A stretch of DNA of 64,000 nt from Riemerella anatipestifer. Lineage in GTDB: Bacteria > Bacteroidota > Bacteroidia > Flavobacteriales > Weeksellaceae. Both the position numbers and the translations under genes were made by a program. This document shows positions 36,984 through 46,843 of the stretch, piece by piece (the first letter of the stretch is position 1; each line of letters begins with the position of its first letter). The notes beneath the pieces are model-generated. The model ran no database searches. It had not been told where the DNA came from and was given only the letters and a program-made list of their open reading frames with translations. The DNA lies in assembly GCF_009670965.2 (NCBI RefSeq), contig NZ_CP073239.1, forward strand, positions 372,001-436,000, given 5' to 3'.

Positions 36984-38906
36984 GTGCTTTCAGTTCAGAG
37001 TTTAGGATTGCATCATTCGGGAAATTATCTGTTCCGTGATGTTAATTTCACTATAAAAAAAGAAGATAAAATAGGTTTAGTTGGGAAAAATGGAGCTGGT
37101 AAATCTACACTCCTCAAAATGCTTTCGGGCGAAATAAGTTTCTACGAAGGCGAAGTAATCCCAGAAGGTAACATCAGCATAGGTTTCTTAAAGCAAGATT
37201 TAGATTTTGTAAAAGGTAGAACCGTTTGGGACGAAACGATGCAAGCCTTTGAACAAATCAACGCGATGAAAGCAGAGCTAGACGAAGTTAATCATCAACT
37301 AGCCACTAGAACCGACTACGAAAGCGATGCCTACCATCAGCTCATTCATCGTATGACGGAGCTTAACGACTTGCTTCATCATCACGATGCTTACAACCTA
37401 GAGGGCGATATGGAGAAAATACTTTTGGGACTAGGCTTTAAAGCGGACGACTTCCAAAAGATAACCGATGAGTTTTCTGGCGGTTGGCGTATGAGGATAG
37501 AACTCGCCAAACTACTCCTCCAAAAGAACGACCTTATGCTACTGGACGAGCCTACCAACCACTTGGATATGGAATCCATCATTTGGTTAGAAAACTTCCT
37601 GAAAGATTATCCTGGGGCTATTGTACTGGTAAGCCACGACAAACAATTTATGACTTCGGTGTGCAACCGAACTTTTGACATCAATAATAAAAAAGTAGAT
37701 GACTACAAAGCCAACTATACCAAATACCTAGAGCTCCGCAAGGAACGAAGAGAAAAGCTAGAACAAGCTAAAAAGAACCAAGATGCTGAAATCAAGCAAA
37801 TGGAAGACAACATCAACCGATTTCGTGCTAGTGCCACCAAGGCCTCTTTCGCTCAATCCTTGATTAAAAAACTAGAAAAAATAGAACGCATAGAAATAGA
37901 TAACGAAGATGTTTCTAAGTTCAACATTAGGTTTGTGCAGAGTATCGTTCCTGGGAAAGTAATCTTTGAAGCTGAGAATTTAGGAAAAGCCTACGGTACA
38001 AAACAGGTTTTTGACGGTGTGGACTTTTTCGTCCAAAGAGGCGAAAAAATAGCCTTACTCGGACAAAATGGTCAAGGTAAAACTACCCTTGCCAAAATAC
38101 TCGCAGGAGAAATTAAAGATTATTCAGGAAGTTGGAATTTAGGACACAATGTGAACATCGGCTACTTTGCCCAAAATCAAGAGGAGGTACTCACTCCAAA
38201 TAAAACCGTACTAGAAGAAGCCGAAGATGCTGCCACCGAAGAAACCAGACCTAGAGTAAGAGACCTTTTGGGGAGTTTTCTCTTCCAAGGCGATGCCGTA
38301 AACAAGAAAACCAAAGTACTTTCTGGAGGCGAAAGAAATAGATTGGCATTATGCAAGTTATTGTTGCGTCCGTTCAATACTTTGATTATGGACGAACCGA
38401 CTAACCACTTAGACATACAGTCCAAGGAAATTATAAAACTCGCTTTACAGAATTTTGAAGGCACACTTATCGTTATTTCTCACGACAGGGAATTCTTACA
38501 AGGGCTTTGCGATAAGATTTTTGAGTTTAGAGATGGTAAAATGAAGGAGTTTTTAGGTAACATAGACGAATACCTAGAATACCGACAAAAAGAAAGCATT
38601 AGAGAAATATCCGTAGAGAAATCCAAGCTAGAGGAAAAAGCCAAAACACCTCCTCCAAAAGCGGAGCCTGTAGCGGTAGAGAAACCTCAGTTTATCTCTA
38701 AAGAGCAAAAAAATCTACAAAACAAAATAAAGAAGCTAGAGGAGAAAATAGCCGACTACGAAACTGAAATAGCAACTCTAGAGGATATATTTGCAAAGAC
38801 TAATCCTACGGAACAGGAACTAGAAAAATACCAAACCTTACAAAAGGAACTAGAAGCTATTATGTCTGAATGGGAAAGTCTATCGGAGCAATTGGATTTA
38901 TTTTAA
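36984..38906 (+). CDS. ABC-F family ATPase
   Basis: 640 aa with a GTG start (reads L-S-V-Q-S-L-G after Met). Two ABC domains without membrane segments: Walker A GLVGKNGAGKST near 35-45 and ALLGQNGQGKTT near 355-366, signatures FSGGWRMRIELAK and LSGGERNRLALCK, Walker B LMLLDEPTNHLD and TLIMDEPTNHLD. The inter-domain linker is the charged, helical P-site tRNA interaction motif region (about 240-300). A C-terminal coiled coil (last 80 residues) resembles Uup, which binds DNA or ribosomes. ABC-F proteins act on stalled ribosomes; some confer antibiotic resistance, but the Uup-like tail argues for a housekeeping role. Confidence 0.94.
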   Translation: MLSVQSLGLHHSGNYLFRDVNFTIKKEDKIGLVGKNGAGKSTLLKMLSGEISFYEGEVIPEGNISIGFLKQDLDFVKGRTVWDETMQAFEQINAMKAELDEVNHQLATRTDYESDAYHQLIHRMTELNDLLHHHDAYNLEGDMEKILLGLGFKADDFQKITDEFSGGWRMRIELAKLLLQKNDLMLLDEPTNHLDMESIIWLENFLKDYPGAIVLVSHDKQFMTSVCNRTFDINNKKVDDYKANYTKYLELRKERREKLEQAKKNQDAEIKQMEDNINRFRASATKASFAQSLIKKLEKIERIEIDNEDVSKFNIRFVQSIVPGKVIFEAENLGKAYGTKQVFDGVDFFVQRGEKIALLGQNGQGKTTLAKILAGEIKDYSGSWNLGHNVNIGYFAQNQEEVLTPNKTVLEEAEDAATEETRPRVRDLLGSFLFQGDAVNKKTKVLSGGERNRLALCKLLLRPFNTLIMDEPTNHLDIQSKEIIKLALQNFEGTLIVISHDREFLQGLCDKIFEFRDGKMKEFLGNIDEYLEYRQKESIREISVEKSKLEEKAKTPPPKAEPVAVEKPQFISKEQKNLQNKIKKLEEKIADYETEIATLEDIFAKTNPTEQELEKYQTLQKELEAIMSEWESLSEQLDLF

Positions 38907-38939
38907 AATAAAAAAGGCTCTATCTTACTCCAAAAATTG

Positions 38940-38973
38940 ATGCCTATAAAATCTAAACAAGACTTATAGGCAT
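38940..38973 (+). terminator. ABC-F gene terminator
   Basis: ATGCCTATAA pairs with TTATAGGCAT across 14 nt and is followed by a T run, 34 bp after the ABC-F stop. The same stem sequence reappears at 39806-39841 and in partial form near 39750-39780. Confidence 0.8.
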
Positions 38974-38974
38974 T

Positions 38975-39800
38975 ATTTTTTAGAGGAACTCCCATCAACC
39001 ACTTAAAACAATACTAAATTATCACCACTCCGCTCTCCGACCTAAAGAAACAGAGACATTAGGTTTGGAACAAGGCTAAAAGGACAGATATATACATCTA
39101 TCTTCCTTCTTTTGTCTTGAAACAAAAGAACCAAAAATTCAAGGTTCTGGTGGCTATGCCTAAAAAATACTCACAAAGGCTAAAAGTTTTAAAACTCGCA
39201 CCGCCTCGTTACCCAACGCCTGCTCAAACAGTAAAACTTTTTTAACGCCTTTGCTCCTATTTTTTTAACAGCTACCCACCAAAGACCGTTTAAAATAGTT
39301 TTAAATTATAACTACTTAGCTATTATCAACAGTCTGCTGAGCAAAGGTAAGTTTAGGGAATGACCCCGTAGCGGTATTGGGAGCGATAGCTTCCAAATAG
39401 CAGGGGGCAGTCCCGTACCGTAGGTAAACCTAACCTTTGCTCTTGAATTTTTCGTTCTTTTGTTTCAAGACAAAAGGACATAAGTATATACTTTATTCCT
39501 TCTTTTCCTTGATGAAAAGAATCAAAAATTCAAGACTGTACCCCCCTTTGGCTAAACCTCGTTACTAAAGGCTAAAATCCCCAAAACTCGCTCCAGTGCT
39601 TCTGCCCACACCAATGCTCAAACAGTGGGTATTTTTTAACGCCTTTACTAACGAGGTTTTTAACGCCGTCGGGATTAGAGGTCATTCTATAATGTTATAC
39701 AATAGTCGTCCTATTCTTAAAAGGCATTAGATTTATTTCAAGGCAAAAGAACAGCCTATAAATTCTATGCCTATAAAAATTATTTTTATGCTTATTAAAA
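38975..39800. repeat. degenerate direct and inverted repeats in a gene-free stretch
   Basis: No gene is seen in 38,974-39,800. Instead: two diverged direct copies, about 39105-39255 and 39498-39650, share in order a CCTTCTTTT...AAAAATTCAAG head, AAAGGCTAAAA, AAAACTCGC, TGCTCAAACAGT and TTTTAACGCCTTT. The head of the first copy (39109-39143) is inverted at 39442-39476 with 34 of 35 bases the same, bounding a unit of about 370 bp. Inside it 39339-39355 is inverted at 39425-39442. No transposase is present. Sequences of this type are scattered through flavobacterial genomes (recollection, unchecked), so a MITE-like or REP-like element is likely. Confidence 0.7.
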
Positions 39801-39805
39801 AAAAT

Positions 39806-39841
39806 CCGATGCCTATAAGTTTTTGATTTTATAAGCATCGG
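39806..39841. terminator. bidirectional terminator beside the HU-like gene
   Basis: CCGATGCCTATAA pairs with TTATAAGCATCGG (one G-T pair) over a 10-nt loop, with A run before and T run after. It ends the HU-like gene on the minus strand and shares its stem sequence with the terminator at 38940-38973. Confidence 0.85.
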
Positions 39842-39868
39842 TTTTTTAAAGGGAGCTTAGGAGTTATT

Positions 39869-40252
39869 CTAAACCTTCTCGTAAGTGAGTGTCGCTAGGG
39901 TATCTTTTATTCCTTTGGCAGGAGTGAAAATCACTTTAGCTTGTTTAATAGCATTAGCAGTTACTTCTTTCTCAGTAGCTTTGCCCTCACTACTAAAACT
40001 CACTCGCAGACTGCCCAACTCTCCCAAACGAACAATCTGCCCATTAGCTAAGGACGATTGCATCACATCTACCAAAGCGTAGAGTACCGCTCTGATGTCT
40101 GCTCCGCTTACCGTAGAGATTTTCTCTATGTCTCTGGTAAGGTCGGTTAGGGTTTTCTCTCCGCTCATATTAGGAGAAGCATACCATTTTTTGTCGCCGC
40201 CACCGCTTACGCCGGGTTGACCTCTTTCTATTGCTTTAAATTTTACTGGCAT
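39869..40252 (-). CDS. HU/IHF-like DNA-binding protein (HU-HIG type)
   Basis: 127 aa. It matches the Bacteroidota variant of HU: MPVKFKAIERGQPGVSGGGD leader, TDLTRDIEKISTVSGADIRA (helical dimerisation part) and GQIVRLGELGSLRVSFSSEG (the DNA-binding beta arm region), ending VIFTPAKGIKDTLATLTYEKV. Typical HU is about 90 residues; the N-terminal extension with G-G-D-K-K-W-Y-A is usual for this subfamily, whose members are often near mobile or surface-gene regions. It should bind DNA without strong sequence specificity. It stands alone between repeats and the surface-protein gene. Confidence 0.88.
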   Translation of the reverse strand: MPVKFKAIERGQPGVSGGGDKKWYASPNMSGEKTLTDLTRDIEKISTVSGADIRAVLYALVDVMQSSLANGQIVRLGELGSLRVSFSSEGKATEKEVTANAIKQAKVIFTPAKGIKDTLATLTYEKV

Positions 40253-40340
40253 AATTTCTACTTTTTAATGATTTACAGTAATTGATTTTGATGATAAAAA
40301 TTCCTCACAATACCGATAGGCATCATAAGGAATCATTAAA

Positions 40341-41942
40341 CTATTTTACTAATAAGGCTTCTAACTTCTGTAAACGAGCTTCTAATTCTGCTATTTTAGC
40401 GTCTTTAGCTTTTAACTCTTCTTTTTGAGATTTTAAAGCCTTGTCCTGCTCTATGCTATGCAGATAAAGTTCTTCTATCTTCTCTACATTAGTGAACTGA
40501 GTTGCCATAAGGTCTACATAACCTTGTTTTTTGATTTCTGCTGCAGACTGATACCCTGGTAAATGCCCGTTAGCTTTTACAAAATCTTCTACTTGGCTAA
40601 GGGTTTTAAAGCTATAATCTGCTTTTAAGCTAGAAGTACCTGTGTAATACTTTTGGAACACATAGTCTGGGAAGATGGCCGCACCGTTAGTTCCCACAAA
40701 AGAGGTTGCCTTTACTTTACCTGCTACTTCTAGTTTTTCGGTTGGAGTTGTTGTACCTATACCTAAAGAGCCTGCAAAATGATTAACTTTATCACCCCCC
40801 AATATATAAACACCATATTTATTGGTTATTCCTGGTACATTTTCATTTGCTTCTGCATAATAATCATAAGCATCTCCTATGGTTCCTGAAAAACCAGTAG
40901 CTAAACCTTGATATCCAGTGTAATAACCATACATCTTACCTATTGAACTAGTAACATTAAACCCTGTTCTTCTTGTAATTCTAGCTCTACTAGCAAAGAC
41001 ATTATCTATAGCCCCTGTTCCATTCAAACGAACTCTATTATGACAAGCCATTACATCACCTACAGGTTTATCTGTATTTACAGCAGCATCTAATTCAGCT
41101 CCCATTACCACATTAGCACTAGCATTAAGTCCATTTATAGCGGCCGAAAAATACCCTGCCGTAATGAGTCCAAGTTTTGTATTACCAAAATGCTGTGAAT
41201 TACCAAAAAAACCCACGAATTCCTTATCTTGAAATATATCATTCTCTGCAATAATATTCAACTTTGTTTCAGCCCAATACTTCTTAATTCCAGCATAATC
41301 CTTATCGACATAATATACATCATAGCTTTTCGTCATTCTATTTATATTTTCGTTAACATTTGAAACATCCGAGCTTCTTATAAATGATTTCATAAAACCA
41401 TTTTGATTTGTCATATCATAAGTTACGTAATTTCTAAGTACATTAGTGACATCTGGAAAAAGAGGTGCTGTTCTCAGCAAATCATATCCCCCATTAGCTT
41501 TATATTTAGTAGTATAATTACTTACAGGATATGCTAATTTTGCATCTACATCATCTTTTACCCAAATCGCATCAGTATTACCAGAAGTACTTCCTGCACT
41601 CTTTACCCATTTTGCTCCATTCCAAAAATAGTAACCTTTTTCTGTAATATCTGCTACAGCTGCAGTTGCCGCACTCGTCATGGTTAAATCATTAACATAC
41701 ACCAAGGTAGATTCTTGTGGTGGTGTAGTGTTTGCTCCCATTAATAGAGCTTTCTCTTTGTTTACTCTTGGAATCAACAAACCTTCTACTTTTTCACTGG
41801 TATTGTCTGTTTTGCCTTTAATATCCAAAGTAGCGTTGGGCTTATCGATGTTAATTCCCACTTTCCCATCATACTGTCCATAAGCTACTAGTCCTAAACC
41901 TAGAAAGGCTAATACACTTAATTTCGTCGTTTTTGTTTTCAT
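40341..41942 (-). CDS. large exported surface protein with GIGTTTP motifs and C-terminal coiled coil
   Basis: 533 aa, signal peptide ending AYGQ (residue 23). The mature N-terminus reads YDGKVGINIDKPNATLDIKG, and near residue 395 the related SLGIGTTTPTEKLEVAGKVK occurs; these V-G-I-x-T-x-x-P-x-x-x-L-x-V-x-G motifs are typical of tail-fibre-like Bacteroidota surface proteins. C-terminally KADYSFKTLSQVEDFVKANGH, LPGYQSAAEIKKQG and a coiled coil (EQDKALKSQKEELKAKDAKI) follow. I see no classical T9SS C-terminal domain. No autoproteolytic endosialidase chaperone domain is apparent. Adhesive or fibre-like function is inferred. A (TG)15 tract lies about 420 bp upstream. Confidence 0.82.
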   Translation of the reverse strand: MKTKTTKLSVLAFLGLGLVAYGQYDGKVGINIDKPNATLDIKGKTDNTSEKVEGLLIPRVNKEKALLMGANTTPPQESTLVYVNDLTMTSAATAAVADITEKGYYFWNGAKWVKSAGSTSGNTDAIWVKDDVDAKLAYPVSNYTTKYKANGGYDLLRTAPLFPDVTNVLRNYVTYDMTNQNGFMKSFIRSSDVSNVNENINRMTKSYDVYYVDKDYAGIKKYWAETKLNIIAENDIFQDKEFVGFFGNSQHFGNTKLGLITAGYFSAAINGLNASANVVMGAELDAAVNTDKPVGDVMACHNRVRLNGTGAIDNVFASRARITRRTGFNVTSSIGKMYGYYTGYQGLATGFSGTIGDAYDYYAEANENVPGITNKYGVYILGGDKVNHFAGSLGIGTTTPTEKLEVAGKVKATSFVGTNGAAIFPDYVFQKYYTGTSSLKADYSFKTLSQVEDFVKANGHLPGYQSAAEIKKQGYVDLMATQFTNVEKIEELYLHSIEQDKALKSQKEELKAKDAKIAELEARLQKLEALLVK

Positions 41943-41982
41943 AAAGTTTAATTTTAAAATTGTTGATATTTAAAGTTTATAA

Positions 41983-42035
41983 ATGTTAGATATTGGATAT
42001 TGGATATTCGATTTTAGATGTTGGATTTTAGACTT
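41983..42035. repeat. short AT-rich tandem-like repeat (GATATTG units)
   Basis: GATATTG units occur in tandem at about 41988-42009 (GATATTGGATATTGGATATTC) and are followed by related GATTTTAGATGTTGGATTTTAGAC. A related AGATATTAGATGTTAGAC lies at 56647-56664 in the nuo operon. These are a recurring low-complexity intergenic repeat type, function unknown. Confidence 0.6.
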
Positions 42036-42357
42036 AAGGGTTGAGGTGATACTAGGTTCTAATATCTTACCTCTAAGCTCTGATATAAAAAAACGCCTTC
42101 CCCCTCTAAACACACACAAAACGAGAGGAAAGGCTAATACAGAAAGAGCAAAATACTCTCTCTGAACACCAAAAGCACCTAACAAGAACGACCATGTTAT
42201 TAGACAAAACAATGGTGCTTTTAGTAAGTATTGATGAAAGCTAAAATTAGAATAGGATAAACGCCAAAAGCCCCCAACAAAAGTTAGTGGAACTCTATTT
42301 ATAATTAACAATAAAAGTTGAAATAATTTTCTAGATAATACGACGCATACGCAGGTA

Positions 42358-42395
<38 letters not shown>

Positions 42396-42567
42396 ACACA
42401 ATTATTTGGAAGTACCAAATTTTTGTGTAAGTTTTTTTCACTTTTTTGTATGTCACTGATAGTGTATCGCATAAATATGAAGCAAACTTATAACCTTTTA
42501 AGCAAGTATGCAAGTTTTAGCATAAGATTTTATCTCTATCTACCTCTAAATTAAAAGCACAAAAAAG

Positions 42568-42591
42568 ACTACCCCCATAAAAGGAGGTAGT
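42568..42591 (-). terminator. gcvP terminator
   Basis: ACTACC pairs with GGTAGT across a C/G-rich middle and loop. On the minus strand it is followed by T6, 39 bp below the gcvP stop. Confidence 0.75.
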
Positions 42592-42629
42592 TTTTTTATT
42601 GTACTGTTTATTTGTAGAAAAAGTAATCC

Positions 42630-45488
42630 TTACATATAATTCTCTATAGGTGCACAAGTACACACTAAGTTTCTGTCTCCATAAGCCTCATCTACTCTAG
42701 ATACAGATGCAAAGAATTTATGCTCTCGTACCCAATCTAAAGGATAAGCCGCCTTCTCTCTAGAGTAAGGTTTGTCCCAAGAGTCAGAAAGTACCACTTG
42801 CTCTGTGTGTGGTGCATTTTTAAGCACATTATTTTGAGCATCAGCTTGTCCGTTAGCAATTTCTTCTATCTCTTTCTTAATAGAAATAAGAGCTTCTGCA
42901 AAACGGTCTAGTTCAGCCTTACTTTCAGATTCGGTTGGCTCTATCATCAGCGTACCTGCCACAGGGAAACTCACTGTAGGTGCGTGGAAACCGTAGTCCA
43001 TCAATCGTTTAGCAACATCGGCTACCTCTATACCCAATGTCTTAAATTGTCGGAAGTCCACAATACACTCATGTGCTACTCTGCCTTGAGCATTAGTATA
43101 AAGAATTGGGAAATGCTCCTTTAGAACATCTTTTAAATAGTTGGCATTAAGTATGGCGTGTTCCGTAGCCTTTTTAAGACCTTGAGCTCCCAACATCTTG
43201 ATATAAGCATACGAGATATTAAGTACTAATGACGACCCATAAGGTGCAGAAGAAATTGCCTGAATTGCCTGTGAACCACCTACCCCAATATTAGGATTAG
43301 ACGGTAAAAACGGAACTAAATGTTCTGCCACACAGATAGGTCCTACCCCTGGACCACCTCCACCGTGAGGGATTGCAAATGTTTTATGAAGGTTAAGGTG
43401 GCACACATCTGCCCCAATAAGCCCTGGGCTTGTAAAGCCTACTTGAGCGTTCATATTTGCCCCGTCCATATAAACTTGTCCGCCGTATTGGTGTACTAAA
43501 CTGGTAATTTGTCTGATATTAGCATCAAAGAAACCATAAGTAGAAGGATAGGTAATCATTACCGCAGAAAGGTTTTCGCTGTGTTCTTCTGCCTTAGCTT
43601 TAAAGTCTTCAAAATCTATTTCTCCGTTTTCTAGGTTTTTCACTACAATCACTTTCATACCTGCCATTACTGCCGATGCTGGGTTGGTACCGTGAGCAGA
43701 CTGAGGAATTAACACTATATTTCTATGCCCCTCTCCTCTAGATTTATGATATTCACGAATGACCATAAGCCCCGCATACTCACCTTGAGCTCCAGAGTTA
43801 GGCTGTAAAGAAGTTCCTGCAAAACCTGTAATTTCGGCTAAATCTTTTTCTAATTCTTTAATCAATAACTGATAACCACCTGCTTGTTCCGTAGGTACAA
43901 ATGGATGAACACTACCCCACTCTGCCCAAGATAATGGCAACATTTCAGTAGCAGCATTCAGTTTCATTGTACAAGACCCTAGCGAAATCATAGAGTGAGT
44001 TAGAGATAAATCCTTCCTCTCTAATCTCTTGATATAACGCATCAACTCTGTTTCTGTATGGTACTTATTGAAGACTTCATCTTTCAATATTTCGTCTGTT
44101 CTTAATAAGTCTTTAGGTAAAGTACACGCTTCTTTTATATTGATTTTGAAACTTTGCTTCGCTTTAAAGTTTGCAAAAGCATCTAATAATTTTTGTAACT
44201 TATCTTCAGTACAAGCCTCATTGAGTGCAATACTTACGATGCCTTCGGTAAAGTAATTCAGATTGATACTCTGACCTCTCATTAGCATCATTAAGTTGAG
44301 TTTTTCTTCCTCTGACAATGCTATTTTAACAGTATCAAAACTTGCTTCTTCTACTACTTGGTAACCTAACATTTTTAAAGACTCCGCAAGTGCATTAGCT
44401 TTATAATGAATTTGGTCTGCAATAAACTCTAGACCTTTAGGTCCGTGATACACACAGTACATTCCTGCCATTACCGCCAAAAGAACCTGTGCTGTACAGA
44501 TGTTAGAAGTCGCTTTTTCTCTTTTGATATGTTGTTCTCTGGTTTGTAATGCCATTCTTAACGCTCTCTTACCATACATATCTTGAGAAACGCCTATAAT
44601 TCTACCAGGTATATTTCTCTTGTAAGATTCTTGACAAGCAAAAAATGCTGCGTGTGGACCACCATATCCCATAGGAATACCAAATCTTTGTGTAGTACCA
44701 ACCGCACAATCCGCGCCCATAGAGGCAGGAGATTTCAGCTTAACCAATGCCATTGGGTCACAAGCCACCGCTACTTGTAGATTGTTTTCTTTATACTTAG
44801 CTATAGACTCTGTATAGTCTAATACGACTCCGTTTTTACCTGGATACTGAAGTAGCACACCAAAAAAGCCTTCGCTTAGATTTTCTTTCTCATGGCAACC
44901 TACTACGATTTCTATCCCTAGTCCGTCTGCTTTAGTTTGAAGTACAGCTACCGTCTGCGGTAATACTAACTCTGACACAAAAAAACGATTACCTTCTGCT
45001 TTTTTCTGCTCTCTAGTTCGGTTTTCAAAGAACATATGCATAGCCTCTGCCGCTGCTGTACCTTCATCTAATAAAGAAGCATTAGCTAAAGGAAAGCCCG
45101 TTAATGAAGACACCACTGTTTGGAAATTAAGTAGTGCTTCTAGCCTACCTTGTGCTATCTCTGCCTGATATGGCGTATAAGCCGTGTACCAACTAGGATT
45201 TTCTAAAATATTTCTCTGAATTACCGACGGCAATATAACATTGTGATAACCAAACCCAATGTAATTATCAAAAAGATAATTCTTAGAGGCTAACTCCTTA
45301 GAATGAGAAAGCATTTCGTACTCCGATAAGGGTTCTGAAATGCTTAAATCTTTGTCCGCTCTAATATCTGCTGGTATGGTTTGAGAAATGAGTTCCTCTA
45401 TTGAAGATACTCCTATCTTAGAAAGCATCGCCTGTGTGTCTTGCTCGTTAAGACTAATGTGACGATTAACAAAGGCTTGTGTATTCAT
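42630..45488 (-). CDS. gcvP: glycine dehydrogenase (decarboxylating), P protein
   Basis: 952 aa, the single-chain (fused) P protein of the glycine cleavage system. It decarboxylates glycine and passes the aminomethyl group to lipoylated GcvH. The PLP lysine is Lys702 in HLNLHKTFAIPHGGGGPGVG, the family signature. Other conserved parts: GYHNVILPSVIQRN, TPYQAEIAQGRLEALLNFQT, GTTQRFGIPMGYGGPHAAFF and MLPLSWAEWG. The gcvT and gcvH genes are not in this window. It is not preceded by a recognisable glycine riboswitch. It stands alone with its own terminator. Confidence 0.98.
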   Translation of the reverse strand: MNTQAFVNRHISLNEQDTQAMLSKIGVSSIEELISQTIPADIRADKDLSISEPLSEYEMLSHSKELASKNYLFDNYIGFGYHNVILPSVIQRNILENPSWYTAYTPYQAEIAQGRLEALLNFQTVVSSLTGFPLANASLLDEGTAAAEAMHMFFENRTREQKKAEGNRFFVSELVLPQTVAVLQTKADGLGIEIVVGCHEKENLSEGFFGVLLQYPGKNGVVLDYTESIAKYKENNLQVAVACDPMALVKLKSPASMGADCAVGTTQRFGIPMGYGGPHAAFFACQESYKRNIPGRIIGVSQDMYGKRALRMALQTREQHIKREKATSNICTAQVLLAVMAGMYCVYHGPKGLEFIADQIHYKANALAESLKMLGYQVVEEASFDTVKIALSEEEKLNLMMLMRGQSINLNYFTEGIVSIALNEACTEDKLQKLLDAFANFKAKQSFKINIKEACTLPKDLLRTDEILKDEVFNKYHTETELMRYIKRLERKDLSLTHSMISLGSCTMKLNAATEMLPLSWAEWGSVHPFVPTEQAGGYQLLIKELEKDLAEITGFAGTSLQPNSGAQGEYAGLMVIREYHKSRGEGHRNIVLIPQSAHGTNPASAVMAGMKVIVVKNLENGEIDFEDFKAKAEEHSENLSAVMITYPSTYGFFDANIRQITSLVHQYGGQVYMDGANMNAQVGFTSPGLIGADVCHLNLHKTFAIPHGGGGPGVGPICVAEHLVPFLPSNPNIGVGGSQAIQAISSAPYGSSLVLNISYAYIKMLGAQGLKKATEHAILNANYLKDVLKEHFPILYTNAQGRVAHECIVDFRQFKTLGIEVADVAKRLMDYGFHAPTVSFPVAGTLMIEPTESESKAELDRFAEALISIKKEIEEIANGQADAQNNVLKNAPHTEQVVLSDSWDKPYSREKAAYPLDWVREHKFFASVSRVDEAYGDRNLVCTCAPIENYM

Positions 45489-45656
45489 AAATTTTCTATT
45501 GTTTTTTTATTAGATTACAGAGCGTAAATTTATTACTTTTTGGTTTTCTATACAAAGATTTTGTGTGCTTATATACCAATATTTTGTATTTGCACCGTGC
45601 TAATAGCCCTATTTACTGAATTTTAAAAATCCCTCCACAAAAACACTTGACAAAAA

Positions 45657-45685
45657 AATCACAAGAACCAAAAATCCTTGCGATT
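45657..45685 (-). terminator. terminator of the first GLPGLI gene
   Basis: AATCGCAAG pairs with CTTGTGATT (one G-T pair) across an 11-nt loop on the minus strand, followed by a T run, 37 bp below the stop of the GLPGLI gene. Confidence 0.7.
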
Positions 45686-45721
45686 TTAATAAATTAAATA
45701 TTTAGGCTAACCCTTTCTAAA

Positions 45722-46543
45722 TTATTTATCAGGATACGCTACTTTAAAATCCAAGTGAATAGGATTTTGTTTTCTCAATCTATTTTTAATCACTTCTTCA
45801 CTTACTTTTAAATTATCCTTGGTCAATAGAGTACCATCTTCTAATCGAATAGGTTGATTCCTATTTATCAAGCCTTTGGTAATACTACCAAAAGGGTCAT
45901 TGTAATTTTGGAGGAGCATTTTCTTAAATTTATCAATAGAAATAGTTACAGAATTGGTTTCTAATGTGGTTAAGAAATCAATGGTCTGAGTAGCAGGGAA
46001 ATTTTGAACACCAATTAATTCAAAATGAAAATGATTCTGCGTATCCTTCAGACTCACTATCAATCCTGGTAAACCACTAAAAAGGTACGGTCCTACATAA
46101 AGAGGAAAATCCTTATCCCACCAAGCTTCCCATTGTCTTCCTCCGTAGTCTATCGTTGCTTTTTGCAGTGTCCTATTCCCCTCCAGACGAGTTTCTTTTT
46201 CCATCTTCCAATCTTTTGATTTTTTTATGTGGATTTTAAAAACATCTACACTCAGTATTTTATATTCTTCTGCATCGTCATTATTGGCAAAATTCACTTT
46301 TACAAAATCCGTCATTTTGAAGTCTGAAAATCCAAACTCTCCTGTCTTTTTAAAAATAGAATCATTTACAAAGTAATTTCTATTGTAATAAATCCCAGTT
46401 TTCTTATGGGTATCTACATCAAGATAGTAAATTTCATCAACCCGTTCAGAATCAACACCTGATGACACCCTGTACACCAATCTCGTGGTTTGAGCATGAA
46501 TAAAAATACTGGTAAAAAAGATAAAAAAATATAAATATTTCAT
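45722..46543 (-). CDS. GLPGLI-family exported protein
   Basis: 273 aa from the ATG at 46543; the ATG three codons up is possible. Signal peptide ends FIHAQ. The family name motif is present: GGRQWEAWWDKDFPLYVGPY, then LFSGLPGLIVSLKDTQNHF, then the C-terminal NYNDPFGSITKGLINRNQPI. GLPGLI proteins (TIGR01200 type) are exported Bacteroidota proteins of unknown function, often in several copies or beside TonB receptors. It resembles the gene at 47027 and a decayed copy between them. Confidence 0.92.
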   Translation of the reverse strand: MKYLYFFIFFTSIFIHAQTTRLVYRVSSGVDSERVDEIYYLDVDTHKKTGIYYNRNYFVNDSIFKKTGEFGFSDFKMTDFVKVNFANNDDAEEYKILSVDVFKIHIKKSKDWKMEKETRLEGNRTLQKATIDYGGRQWEAWWDKDFPLYVGPYLFSGLPGLIVSLKDTQNHFHFELIGVQNFPATQTIDFLTTLETNSVTISIDKFKKMLLQNYNDPFGSITKGLINRNQPIRLEDGTLLTKDNLKVSEEVIKNRLRKQNPIHLDFKVAYPDK

Positions 46544-46552
46544 GATAATCAA

Positions 46553-46843
46553 TTAAAAGGCTATTATAAACAATTTTTTTATGATTTAAGATTCGAATTA
46601 GAACTCTTCCATTAGGTTTTACTTAACTGCTTTTTTGAAAACTTTGTTAAATTCTTCATAATTGTAAAAACATTTAATTATGTGACTCTTAGCTTCTCAA
46701 ATATAGAAATAATTTCTAATTGAACAAGATTTTTTTCATAACATTATAAACACACTATGTAATACAAATAAAATATCATTAAAAATTCCCATATAATAAT
46801 TAGACAAATATAAGTTCTATTTTTAGGCTAATCTCTCACTAAA
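46553..46843. other. gene-free AT-rich stretch
   Basis: Between the first GLPGLI gene and the decayed copy I see no open frame, promoter match or hairpin of note. The sequence is very A/T rich and probably decayed remains of the same tandem array. Confidence 0.5.

Noticed and set aside
45489..45660. Glycine riboswitch upstream of gcvP
   Set aside because: The conserved tandem aptamer core is not visible; the leader is AT-rich with no matching stems.
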